Source of the DNA: Ardenticatenales bacterium
Lineage (GTDB): Bacteria; Chloroflexota; Anaerolineae; Ardenticatenales; Ardenticatenaceae
NCBI GenBank assembly: GCA_020634795.1
Contig: JACKAZ010000005.1
Coordinates: 62,001-126,000 of the forward strand
Direction: 5' to 3'
DNA length: 64,000 nt
This document shows positions 18,401 to 24,806 of this stretch, piece by piece (the first letter of the stretch is position 1; each line of letters begins with the position of its first letter). The notes beneath the pieces are model-generated. The model made no database searches, was not told where the DNA came from, and saw nothing but the letters and a program-made list of their open reading frames with translations. Both the position numbers and the translations under genes were made by a program.

Positions 18401-19239
18401 TGGAGGTGAGCGGCACGGTCGAAGGGTGGCGCGGGGGACATTGGTATCTGAACGACGGCGTGGAGAGCATCTTCATCTACCATGATCCGGAGAGCGGCGT
18501 GGAACGACCTTACCTGACTCGCGGCGAGCACCGCACGGTGGTTGGCATCGTAGGGGCCAGCGAGAATGGCCCACGGCTGATGCCACGCTTCGACAGCGAC
18601 CTGAGCGCGGTGGGGCGCAGTGCGGCGCCACGGATGAGCATTGCCAACGCCCGCGCCCAGCCGCTGGATAGCCGCATAGAAATCGAGGGGGTGGTGGTGG
18701 CCGCACCCGGCCGCTTTGCGCTTACCATCGCCTACATTCAGGATGAAAGCGGGGGTATCAAGCTCTACCGAAGTGCGGGTTTCCCAGCGTGGGTCGAGGG
18801 GGATCGGGTTCGGGTCGTCGGCTATCTCAAGCGCTCCTTCGGCGAGCTGGAGCTGAGCCTCCCGCAATCGTCCGAGGTGGTGCGAATCGGGGGCGGCACG
18901 CCGCCTGCGCCCCGCATCTTGGGGCCGGGCGAACTGTCGGCCCATGCGGGCGAACTGGTGCAGGTGCAGGGACGAGTCGAAGGGTGGCGCGGGGCGCATT
19001 GGTATCTATTCGACGGACGTGAAAGCCTCTTCATCTATCATGACCGTGACACGGGTGTGACGCGCCCCTACCTGACGCGCAACGACATCCGTACCGTCGT
19101 GGGAATCGTGGGCTGGAGCGAGGCGGGGCCGCGCTTGATGCCCCGCTATGCCAGCGATGTGGGGGCGCGGGGACGCTATCAGTCGGGCGGCGGCGGCGGC
19201 ACTCGGCCCAGCGATCTGCCGACCACCGGTCGACCGTAA
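12433..19239 (+). CDS. Giant secreted protein: lamin-tail repeats, PHP/CehA-like metallohydrolase, OB-fold repeats
   Basis: 2268 residues with an N-terminal signal peptide (about 1-25). In order: a divergent lamin-tail domain (from about 12600), a Pro/Thr/Ser linker, five almost identical lamin-tail domains each with a TPTPT-type linker (13256-15517), another lamin-tail domain (from 15556), and a PHP-type phosphoesterase domain (16141-17070). The PHP domain has metal-binding H1248, H1250, D1279, H1280 and H1282. Then come a further lamin-tail domain (17100-17475) and three OB-fold-like repeats of the type found in secreted nucleases (17545-19165). The C terminus is LPTTGRP, with no membrane helix. 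Lamin-tail plus OB domains suggest an extracellular enzyme acting on nucleic acid or phosphoesters. The ATG at 12433 follows a G-rich site (AAGGGGGG). Confidence 0.88.
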   Translation: MFRWQGMVGAWVVLALLVVGRADALSPTRGEAPPTPSVTALGDTLPSATPSPTPLPAGLRLNELLLQPASDWNGDGAIDGRDRYVELRYQGVAPFDLSGWWLVDGAGSVLKRLQGQLQTGDHHLLFLDDGAPLPGDPHSFEIELLTADGREWDGVVVRSTVADQPWSRDEAGGWHADWPASPGTPNVPPTATPLPSATASSAPSTATPLPTPTPAVALPSSSPLPTPTPPASPIATASPSASATATLTRTATTSPTPRATPTTTATVTATPQGTLRLNEFLPRPVSDWNNDGTISTNDEYIELRNRSAMPFDLTGWQLDDIEGGSSPYTLTGTLAPDEIRVIFRSESGVSLNDSGDTVRLLTPNGEVWDEESYASAGPDQAWSRDEAGGWHEDWPPSPGAPNAPPPTPTASPSPTPIPLGLRLNEFLPRPVSDWNNDGTISTNDEYIELRNRSAMPFDLTGWQLDDIEGGSSPYTLTGTLAPDEIRVIFRSESGVSLNDSGDTVRLLTPNGEVWDEESYASAGPDQAWSRDEGGGWHDDWPPSPGVPNAPPPMPTPTVIPTATATTTVTPSPTPIPLGLRLNEFLPRPVSDWNNDGTISTNDEYIELRNRSAMPFDLTGWQLDDIEGGSSPYTLTGTLAPDEIRIIFRSESGVALNDSGGDTVRLLTPNGELWDEESYAAAGPDQAWSRDEAGGWHEDWPPSPGTPNAPPPTPTPTAIPTATATTTVTPSPTPIPGGLRLNEFLPRPVSDWNNDGTISTNDEYIELRNRSAMPFDLTGWQLDDIEGGSSPYTLTGTLAPDEIRIIFRSESGVALNDSGGDTVRLLTPNGELWDEESYASAGPDQAWSRDEGGGWHDDWPPSPGTPNAPLPTPTPTAIPTATATTTVTPSPTPIPLGLRLNEFLPRPVSDWNNDGTISTDDEYIELRNRSAMPFDLTGWQLDDIEGGSSPYTLTGTLAPDEIRVIFRSESGVALNDSAGDTVRLLTPNGEVWDEESYAAAGPDQAWSRDEAGGWHDDWPPSPGTPNAPPPTPTPTPTPGALQPILISEVLYDGAISGQGDEFVELWNGTGEAVALDGWLIGDEESQGGNEGMYRFPDTTTLGAGEALIVARDAAAFHQRFGTWPDFAFRTSPDPALVPLLDRDTTWASGHWALDDNGDEVLLLDRWQRFVDGLAFRNGDFAAVGLTGHDINASEPRALHHVVGLDSPHVNDWVAKDLPTPRQPYAIPSSAAAPLGPALDGLPVAWGSLHSHSFYSDGSGPPALAFGVARANGMNFMAVSDHSHWFVADEWQTLRQAATAANRPGEFLALAAFEWTHREQGHANVFHTSDYVSRDEAAGATLADFYGWLAARPDARATFNHPFAGQFNNLAYVPSLHPHFVGMEVGNGSGSQQTRYENSYWQALRNGWRIGAMGNLDTETPNWGDDGQLRTGVLLPALGQGDLWAAIEARRTFATEDRNLALAMRAGDVWMGGAMAAGTQRIALWFRDGDGEPMQLQLLRDGVIVAEQSVNAAPAPQRVEVTVDALSGDIFVARAVQSDGQMAWSSPLWVTGTATPQPPQLSEVLSAPRDVDWDGNGIADFNDEWIELHNPHDRAIALGGYRIEVEGFGYTVPAGRTLEAHGYALFFKAETGISLSNYGELVRLVAANGGVVDEVDVPFQGYDLSKARCGDGWQERVVPTPGGPCQPAAGGGGGSAPPPAPQPIAVVRELPEESLATIEGIVTAPPAVFGAKSLYLQDESGGIKLYRYAGLPDLAEGERIRVTGYVKSHFGEIELTVPSSRPVERLGSGEPLLPIALAAGTLGQHAGQLVAVSGTVERWSGAHWRLDDGVESIFIYHDQETGVERPYLNIGETRTVIGIVGWSDYGPRLMPRYERDISDRELITLPIKAARALEAGQPVRVMGVVTAPTGLFDEKVAYLQDDSGGIKLYGTALPDLALGERLVVTGTVRVAFGEVELSVAGAEEIHSSGGGEPPVPNAIDAGTLADHLGELVEVSGTVEGWRGGHWYLNDGVESIFIYHDPESGVERPYLTRGEHRTVVGIVGASENGPRLMPRFDSDLSAVGRSAAPRMSIANARAQPLDSRIEIEGVVVAAPGRFALTIAYIQDESGGIKLYRSAGFPAWVEGDRVRVVGYLKRSFGELELSLPQSSEVVRIGGGTPPAPRILGPGELSAHAGELVQVQGRVEGWRGAHWYLFDGRESLFIYHDRDTGVTRPYLTRNDIRTVVGIVGWSEAGPRLMPRYASDVGARGRYQSGGGGGTRPSDLPTTGRP
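13256..15517 (+). repeat. Five tandem near-identical lamin-tail domain repeats
   Basis: Units begin near 13256, 13694, 14167, 14644 and 15121, spacing about 437-477 bases. Long stretches are identical in DNA, not only in protein. Differences are mainly in linker length, a few codons and one inserted Gly. The pattern points to recent duplication or gene conversion and a risk of assembly collapse. Confidence 0.92.
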
Positions 19240-19538
19240 CGCTGAAGGGGCGTAAATTTACAGGGGCTGACGAGTCGTGCGGAAGATGGCAAATGGGCGT
19301 GACGCATCGGTTGCCTTAGACCGCACGGGAAACCATCGTCCCATGCTTCACGCCGTGGTCGTGGCGAAGGAGACGGAGACAGCACGATCACGCTCACCCA
19401 CGGGACTAGTTTCAAGGAAGGCGGGACCTGTTTCGACAAATAATTGAGATGTACTATTATCGGGGGAACCGCTTCGTTGCATCGGCAGCGCGTCTTGCTG
19501 GCAGTCACCGACTATGCACCTCAAAAAGAGCCCCCCCC
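19240..19538. other. Intergenic, no gene seen
   Basis: About 300 bases between the surface protein and the M23 gene. A small palindrome (TAAATTTA) lies near 19253-19260; no U-tract terminator, promoter or RNA gene recognised. Confidence 0.45.
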
Positions 19539-20771
19539 ATGAACGCTAAAGTTACACTACATCTCGGATTTGATTCGGACGTATTCAGTCGGGCCCTGAC
19601 GTTGGAGTCGCTGAGTGACGAGGCCACACTCGGAGACTTGACCGACCTGCTGCATCAGCAGAACCCCCAAATCTTTGACCGCCCGTTGCAACGCATTCTT
19701 CCGCCCGTGGGCACGGTCGAAGCGCAGGCGGTGAAGCATGTCAAGGGCCTCTCGATCACGGTCGATGAATTGAGCCATCCAGAAGGGCTGCGCACGCTGG
19801 GCAATGAGACTGTTCCGCTGGCTGACGGCTTCGATTATCCGGTGGCCAAGCCCAACGCTGCTGGCTATTACGATGCATCGGGGATGGCGGGGCAGGCCTA
19901 TCGGGCTGAGTTCGGCTTCTGGCATACGGGCGAGGATTGGAACAAGCGCACGGGCGGCGATAGCGACTTGGGTGAGCCGGTCTACGCCATCGCCAATGGG
20001 CGCGTGACCAATGTGGGCTATTACACGCCCGCGTGGGGCAACATCATTCTGATCGAGCATTTGTTGCCCGGCAACGAAAAGGTCTGGAGCCAATACGCCC
20101 ACCTGCGCGACGTTTATGTGCAGCCCGGGACAATTGTCTATCGGGGACAGACGATCGGCACCATCGGCAAGGGAGCCAACAACACGTGGGCTGCGCATTT
20201 GCACTTTGAGATCCGCAAGGCCAATCTGCCACCCCAACAGTGGGGCTATGTGACGGACGAAGATCGGCAGCGGCTGTTACGCGACTATCACTATCCCAGC
20301 CAGTTCATCAACGCCCACCGTGTGGGCTACCTAGATGGCATTGTGGTGAGCGAAGATTCGTCCCAATTCGTCCGCTCGCCCTCCCAACATTGGTATCGCG
20401 GCACCTGGGGCCATCAGCGTCGCAACTATTGGACGTGGACGGTGCGCGACTGCAAGGATGAGGAGTGTGTGGCCATCTGGTCGCCCGTCATCAACGAACT
20501 GGGTCGCTACGAACTGTTTGCCCACATCCCCTCCGACAACGCAACGACGCTCAACGCCCGCTACGAGATCACCCACGCCGACGGGATCTCCCGCGTAACG
20601 GTAGTCCAGAACGATTACTACGATCAATGGGTGTCGCTTGGCGCCTACAAGTTTGGGCCGGGGCGCCCCGCGACGGTGCGGCTCTCGGATGTGACGGGTG
20701 AGCCGAGCGACGCCAACAGTGACGAGTACAAACAGATCGCCTTTGACGCCATGATGTGGACGCGCATCTAG
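19539..20771 (+). CDS. M23-family metallopeptidase with golvesin-like C-terminal domain
   Basis: A 410-residue LytM-type peptidase. Zinc ligands are H129 and D133 (HTGED) and H222 in the H220-L-H222 motif, as in peptidoglycan-cleaving endopeptidases. The last 120 residues resemble the golvesin/xanthan-lyase C-terminal domain seen in secreted Chloroflexota proteins. No signal peptide is visible from the ATG at 19539. An in-frame extension back to 19449 adds 30 residues but no signal either, so export is uncertain. The next gene, photolyase, follows 58 bases later in the same direction. Confidence 0.85.
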   Translation: MNAKVTLHLGFDSDVFSRALTLESLSDEATLGDLTDLLHQQNPQIFDRPLQRILPPVGTVEAQAVKHVKGLSITVDELSHPEGLRTLGNETVPLADGFDYPVAKPNAAGYYDASGMAGQAYRAEFGFWHTGEDWNKRTGGDSDLGEPVYAIANGRVTNVGYYTPAWGNIILIEHLLPGNEKVWSQYAHLRDVYVQPGTIVYRGQTIGTIGKGANNTWAAHLHFEIRKANLPPQQWGYVTDEDRQRLLRDYHYPSQFINAHRVGYLDGIVVSEDSSQFVRSPSQHWYRGTWGHQRRNYWTWTVRDCKDEECVAIWSPVINELGRYELFAHIPSDNATTLNARYEITHADGISRVTVVQNDYYDQWVSLGAYKFGPGRPATVRLSDVTGEPSDANSDEYKQIAFDAMMWTRI

Positions 20772-20829
20772 GCCGCCCTGTGAGCCGACAGCTCTCGTCC
20801 GCTCGTGGTCGAACAGAAATCAATAGACT

Positions 20830-22290
20830 ATGCCGATAATCTGGTGGATGCGGCGCGACCTGCGACTGAACGACAACCGTGCGCTGCAGGCGGCGCTCGA
20901 CAGCGGCGTGCCGGTGGTGCCACTTTTCATCGCCGATCCGACGATCATCGCCGTTCCCAACATGGGGGCGGCGCGGCTCCACTTCTGCTATGCGTCGGTG
21001 CGTGCGTTGGACGAACGGCTGCGCGCGGCCAACGCAGGCTACGTCGTGACCCGCCGCGGCCCGGCCGTGGATGTGCTGCGCGACGTGGCCGCGCAACTCG
21101 GCGCGGTACGCATCGTCGCCAACCGCGATTATACGCCGCTGGCCCAGCGCCGTGATGGCGCGGTGCAGCAACGCTTGGCCGAGGCCGGAATCCGCCTCGA
21201 TTTTTATGAGGACGGAACGCTCTTCGCCCCCGACGAGATCCTGACCAAGAGCAACCAAACGCCCTATCAAGTCTACGGCCCGTACGCCCGTCGCTGGTTC
21301 CAAGCGACGCCCCCCGCGCCGGTGGGGGCGGCTTGGCCCGCGCTTCCCCCGCTCAACACGCCCCCCGATCTCCCTACCGATCCGCTGCCCGCACTCGCCG
21401 AACTGGGGTTCGAGCCGCCCCAGCGGTTGGCCCAACAGCCCGGCGAGGCGGCGGCCCATGCACGGTTGGACGAATGGTTCGACCTGCGCCGCAACGATTC
21501 GGTGCGTCAGTACGCCACCCAACGCAATTTGCCCGCAGTGGCGGGCGGCACCAGCGAACTGAGCGCCCACCTGCGTTTCGGCACGATCAGCCCCCGAACG
21601 CTCTTCCAAGCGGCACAGGATGCGCTCAGCCGCAGCAACAGCGATGAATGCACGGAAAGCATCCAAACATGGCTGAGCGAGTTGGCGTGGCGGGACTTTT
21701 ATGCCCAACTGCTCTTCCACCAGCCCCGCCTGCTCCGCGAGCCTTACGACCGCGATTTCGCCGACCTGCCGTGGTCCGGCGAAGCGGATCTGTTTGAGGC
21801 ATGGCGCAGCGGAACCACCGGCTACCCCATCGTCGACGCGGGGATGCGGCAGCTCAACCAGAGCCATTGGATGCACAACCGCGTACGGATGATCACCGCC
21901 AGCTTCCTGGTGAAGGACCTGCTGATCGCATGGCAGCGAGGCTACGACTATTTCATGGCAACGCTGGTCGATGGCGACCCCGCCAGCAACAACGGCGGTT
22001 GGCAGTGGGCCGCCTCCACCGGCGGGCCGAGCGCCCAACCCTGGTTCCGCATCTTTAATCCCCTCAGCCAAAGCAAGAAGTCCGATCCCACTGGCGACTA
22101 TATCCGCCGCTGGATCCCCGCGCTGCGCGATGTCCCCACCCGCTTCATCCACACGCCGTGGCAGATGAGCGAGCGCCAGCAGGCGAAGGCCCACTGTCGG
22201 ATCGGCACCGATTACCCCGCCCCCATCGTAGACCACGAGGAGCAGCGCGAACGAACGCTGCAACTGTACCGACGCGCCAAGTCAGGCTAG
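20830..22290 (+). CDS. phrB: Deoxyribodipyrimidine photolyase (class I, FAD-dependent)
   Basis: A 486-residue light-driven repair enzyme splitting cyclobutane pyrimidine dimers. The N-terminal Rossmann antenna domain starts IIWWMRRDLRLNDN. The C-terminal helical FAD domain includes LSAHLRFGTISPR, WLSELAWRDFY, GYPIVDAGMRQLNQSHWMHN and DGDPASNNGGWQW, with the conserved Trp and Asn residues typical of class I photolyases. Full length. Which antenna cofactor is used cannot be told. Probably co-transcribed with the M23 gene or from its own promoter. Confidence 0.95.
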   Translation: MPIIWWMRRDLRLNDNRALQAALDSGVPVVPLFIADPTIIAVPNMGAARLHFCYASVRALDERLRAANAGYVVTRRGPAVDVLRDVAAQLGAVRIVANRDYTPLAQRRDGAVQQRLAEAGIRLDFYEDGTLFAPDEILTKSNQTPYQVYGPYARRWFQATPPAPVGAAWPALPPLNTPPDLPTDPLPALAELGFEPPQRLAQQPGEAAAHARLDEWFDLRRNDSVRQYATQRNLPAVAGGTSELSAHLRFGTISPRTLFQAAQDALSRSNSDECTESIQTWLSELAWRDFYAQLLFHQPRLLREPYDRDFADLPWSGEADLFEAWRSGTTGYPIVDAGMRQLNQSHWMHNRVRMITASFLVKDLLIAWQRGYDYFMATLVDGDPASNNGGWQWAASTGGPSAQPWFRIFNPLSQSKKSDPTGDYIRRWIPALRDVPTRFIHTPWQMSERQQAKAHCRIGTDYPAPIVDHEEQRERTLQLYRRAKSG

Positions 22291-22395
22291 AATTGAGTGG
22301 AATGAGTGGGGAGTGCTGAAGTTCGAGACGTGGGTCGGTGTGCGGATTGTTTCTCGCTTCTCGCTCTTTTGATACACGAGGGATAACAAACAATC

Positions 22396-22680
22396 ATGGA
22401 AGTACAACTCGATCACTGTTACCGGCCGAACGATGGCGTGGCGAGCCGCGTGACCAACGACGAGATGGTGTTGGTCGACCTGCGCGAAGGGATCTATCAT
22501 GGGCTGAATCCGGTGGGGGCGGACATCTGGCGCTTATTGGACGGGGAGCGATCGTTGCAAGAGGTCGTGAAAGAGCTGTCGAACCGCTATCCCGATACCG
22601 CGCCGGACGTGGTGCAGAACGATGCCATGGCCCTTGTTCAAACGTTGCTCGACCATGCACTGGTCAAAGCGAATCGCTAG
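22396..22680 (+). CDS. PqqD-family RiPP recognition protein (lasso B1-like)
   Basis: A 94-residue PqqD-like domain protein. These small winged-helix proteins (RRE) bind the leader of a ribosomal precursor peptide and bring it to a modifying enzyme. The pattern VLVDLREGIYHGLNPVGADIW, then a helix and a second LLDHALV helix, fits the B1 protein of lasso-peptide clusters. The next gene, overlapping its end, is a B2-type protease. No precursor peptide is seen in the 105 bases upstream. Confidence 0.85.
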   Translation: MEVQLDHCYRPNDGVASRVTNDEMVLVDLREGIYHGLNPVGADIWRLLDGERSLQEVVKELSNRYPDTAPDVVQNDAMALVQTLLDHALVKANR

Positions 22681-23104
22681 GGCGCGTCATTGGTCGGGCC
22701 ACGACTGGCGCGGCCTCTGGCAAGGCTGGATGGCGCTGCTTTGGGCCGCGTGGCAACTGCGTCGCCAACCGTTGCCCGATCTCTTGGCCGCCCTACAACG
22801 CCAACCCGTCAGCGCTCACCCCGCGCCCCCCACCGAGTTGGTGCAGGGCGTGCAGCGTGCGGCCCACCTCTTCCCGCGGCCGATGCTTTGTCTGCCCCAA
22901 TCGATCGCCATTGCGCGGCTGTTGAGTCAACAGGGTCAACCCTACGCCTTCTTGCTCGGTGCGCAGCCCAAAGACGAGACATTGGCGGCCCATGCGTGGA
23001 TCGAGATCGAGGGCATTCCGATCAACTCGCCGCCCGACAGCGCCCAACGCCACCCCGTCTTGCTCGAACAGGCCATCCCCGCCGGTGAAACGGGCCTGCG
23101 ATAG
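22655..23104 (+). CDS. Lasso-peptide B2-like transglutaminase-fold protease
   Basis: A 149-residue protein of the Transglut_core3/lasso B2 family, which removes the leader of a precursor peptide bound by B1. The predicted Cys nucleophile is C79 (CLPQSIAIARLL) and the His is H113 (AHAWIEIEG). The start overlaps the PqqD gene by 26 bases in another frame; a later ATG near 22730 would shorten the N terminus. The gene ends 28 bases before an IS1380-like insertion. No macrolactam synthetase (lasso C) is in the window, so this is an orphan B1-B2 pair or a truncated cluster. Confidence 0.82.
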   Translation: MHWSKRIARARHWSGHDWRGLWQGWMALLWAAWQLRRQPLPDLLAALQRQPVSAHPAPPTELVQGVQRAAHLFPRPMLCLPQSIAIARLLSQQGQPYAFLLGAQPKDETLAAHAWIEIEGIPINSPPDSAQRHPVLLEQAIPAGETGLR

Positions 23105-23143
23105 ATGGGGTCTTGGTGAAAGAGGTTATTACCTTATTTTTGC

Positions 23144-23206
23144 GCAAAGGGAGGGCAATACTATTCAGCTTTGCATAAACCATGCAAAGGGAGGGCAATT
23201 CTATTG
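23144..23206 (+). repeat. IS subterminal iterons, left end (two copies)
   Basis: Two direct copies of a motif starting GCAAAGGGAGGGCAAT and ending CTATT at 23144-23166 and 23184-23206. The same motif appears twice, inverted, at the other end. Likely transposase-binding sites. Confidence 0.75.
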
Positions 23207-23216
23207 CCAAAAGGCG

Positions 23217-24496
23217 CTAGAAACGCGCTGCGACGTAGTTTTGCAAGCAAATGAGCAACGCATCAGCATAGGGATGGGACGCAAGCAAATCGATTCGTTT
23301 GAGTTGTGTGCCCTCAAAATGGAGCCGTCCCGGAACAGCTAACAAATCGCGTACAATACGCTTGAGGCCCCAACCAGCAAAAGGCGAGTCGCTCAGCGCA
23401 CGCTGCTGGAAATCGGCCAAGAGATTGTGCGCTAAATCGGTGAGTAAGATCAACCCTTTCTGCGCTTCAAAGCGCCGTTTACGACGCGCGGAGAGGTGGA
23501 GACCTTGCTTGTCAGCCCGAAATTGCTCGACCTCGGCCCCGCCGCGCTGATTGTAGCGCTGCATGAAGGCTTGTTTCGAAGCAAAGTGTAGGGTCGTGAC
23601 GTAGTAGCTGTGTCCCAGACGGCCGTTTTTCAGGCAGCGCTTGACCATAACTCGGATCGGACGTGCCAGATCAAAGGTCGGCGTGACCCAGCCCAGCCAG
23701 CTCGTGGCATCGGCGCGATCCCAGCGCCTGACGCGACGGGCCAAGGCGTGGGCCCGTTTGCCCGAGTAGCCCTTGGCGATCACCTGGTAACCGCGCCCCA
23801 AGAGCCAACGCAGATTATCGTCCGTACCCGCGCCCCCATCGAGACGGTAGAGGGTGCGCTGCCGCGCCTGAGGCGCTAACTCAAATGAACTTTCGACGCC
23901 CAAGACCGCGTGGCGCAAACAGTGCAAAGTCAATTGATTCCCGGCAAAAAGTCCGGACCACAACGTTTCGTGGTAGTTGATCGCACTGACGCGCGCTAAT
24001 TGGCGTAAGATACAGTTTTTTTGCCACTACTATACCCTTTGCGCCCCTTTTGCGCCTGTGGGCCGCAGGGTAAAGCGGACAAGTCGAAGTCTAATTCTAA
24101 AAAGGCGCGCCCATCATGGCGTCGGGTTTGGCTGGCACGCGCACTAATCTGACGCACGGCGTGCTCTAAATGCTCGAGATTCGATTGAGTTAGCGCATCG
24201 AGTCCGCGTGAGAGGGTGGACTGGTCGGCGAAGCGCTCGATTCGTTTGACTTGTGCTAAGTGGCGTTCAGGGCCCAGTTTGGTATTGACCAATGATAGAT
24301 AGGGACAATCGGCTAAGATACTGATTAAGACCTGTTCTAGCTTCTCAGAGAGCGGATATTCACTGCCACGCTCCTCAGAGCTAACGGATGCTAGTGGTTT
24401 TAGGACATTTTCGGCCTCATAGTAGGCCAGCAACGCCGCCAGCGGCGCGTAACGGGTGTTGGTCAACTCGGCGGTATGATCGAATTGCAGGGGCAT
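23217..24496 (-). pseudogene. IS1380-family DDE transposase, split by a frameshift at an A7 run
   Basis: The N-terminal part (24496 to about 23996) includes the first catalytic Asp in LELDFDLSALP. It runs out of frame at GKKTVSYAN. The C-terminal part (to 23217) has the second Asp (YRLDGGAGTD) and the Glu in YNQRGGAEVEQ. The join lies in seven As near 24017-24023. One extra A, or a -1 ribosomal slip, restores GKKNCILRQL and continues in frame into the second part. So it is either decayed, misread, or expressed by slippage. The ATG at 24496 has GAGG four bases upstream; the frame extends to 24565 without a better site. Confidence 0.82.
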
Positions 24497-24586
24497 GATA
24501 CCTCGTTTCTGGAGCGCTAAGTCAATTGAACTTTCCAGAAGGATGGTACACTTTCCCAATTTCAACTAACTAGGCCGCCCAAAATC

Positions 24587-24650
24587 GAATAGAAACCCGC
24601 TCCCTTTGCACCGCGCTGCCATTTTAGAATAGAAACCCCTTCCCTTTGCA
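24587..24650 (-). repeat. IS subterminal iterons, right end (two copies)
   Basis: Two copies at 24587-24610 and 24627-24650 of GAATAGAAACCC followed by a short spacer and CCCTTTGCA. They are the inverted counterparts of the left-end motif (CTATTC ... CCCTTTGC in complement). Confidence 0.75.
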
Positions 24651-24806
24651 CCTTTTCCTGCAAAAATAAGGTATTAACATGGCGAATGGGGCACATTGCA
24701 CCCACAGAGCGTGGCACGGCATCATGCCCCGATTGAGCGCCAAGAGGCCAGCACTTACCCAACGATCGACCCGGTTAACCCGACCTTTGTTCAACCCGTA
24801 CGAGCC

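Larger units (their letters stand above)
23132..24671 (-). mobile_element. IS1380-like insertion sequence
   Basis: A 1540-base element with perfect 12-bp terminal inverted repeats CCTTATTTTTGC (23132-23143 and the complement at 24660-24671). It is flanked by 5-bp direct repeats TATTA (23127-23131, 24672-24676). CC ends, size, a 4-5 bp target duplication and a DDE transposase with the YNQRGG..E motif fit the IS1380 family as I know it. It lies between the lasso-B2-like gene and the penicillin-binding protein gene. Confidence 0.88.

Noticed and set aside
20569..22263. 564-codon minus-strand open frame opposite the photolyase gene
   Set aside because: Mirror of a clearly real gene; composition is that of an antisense frame.
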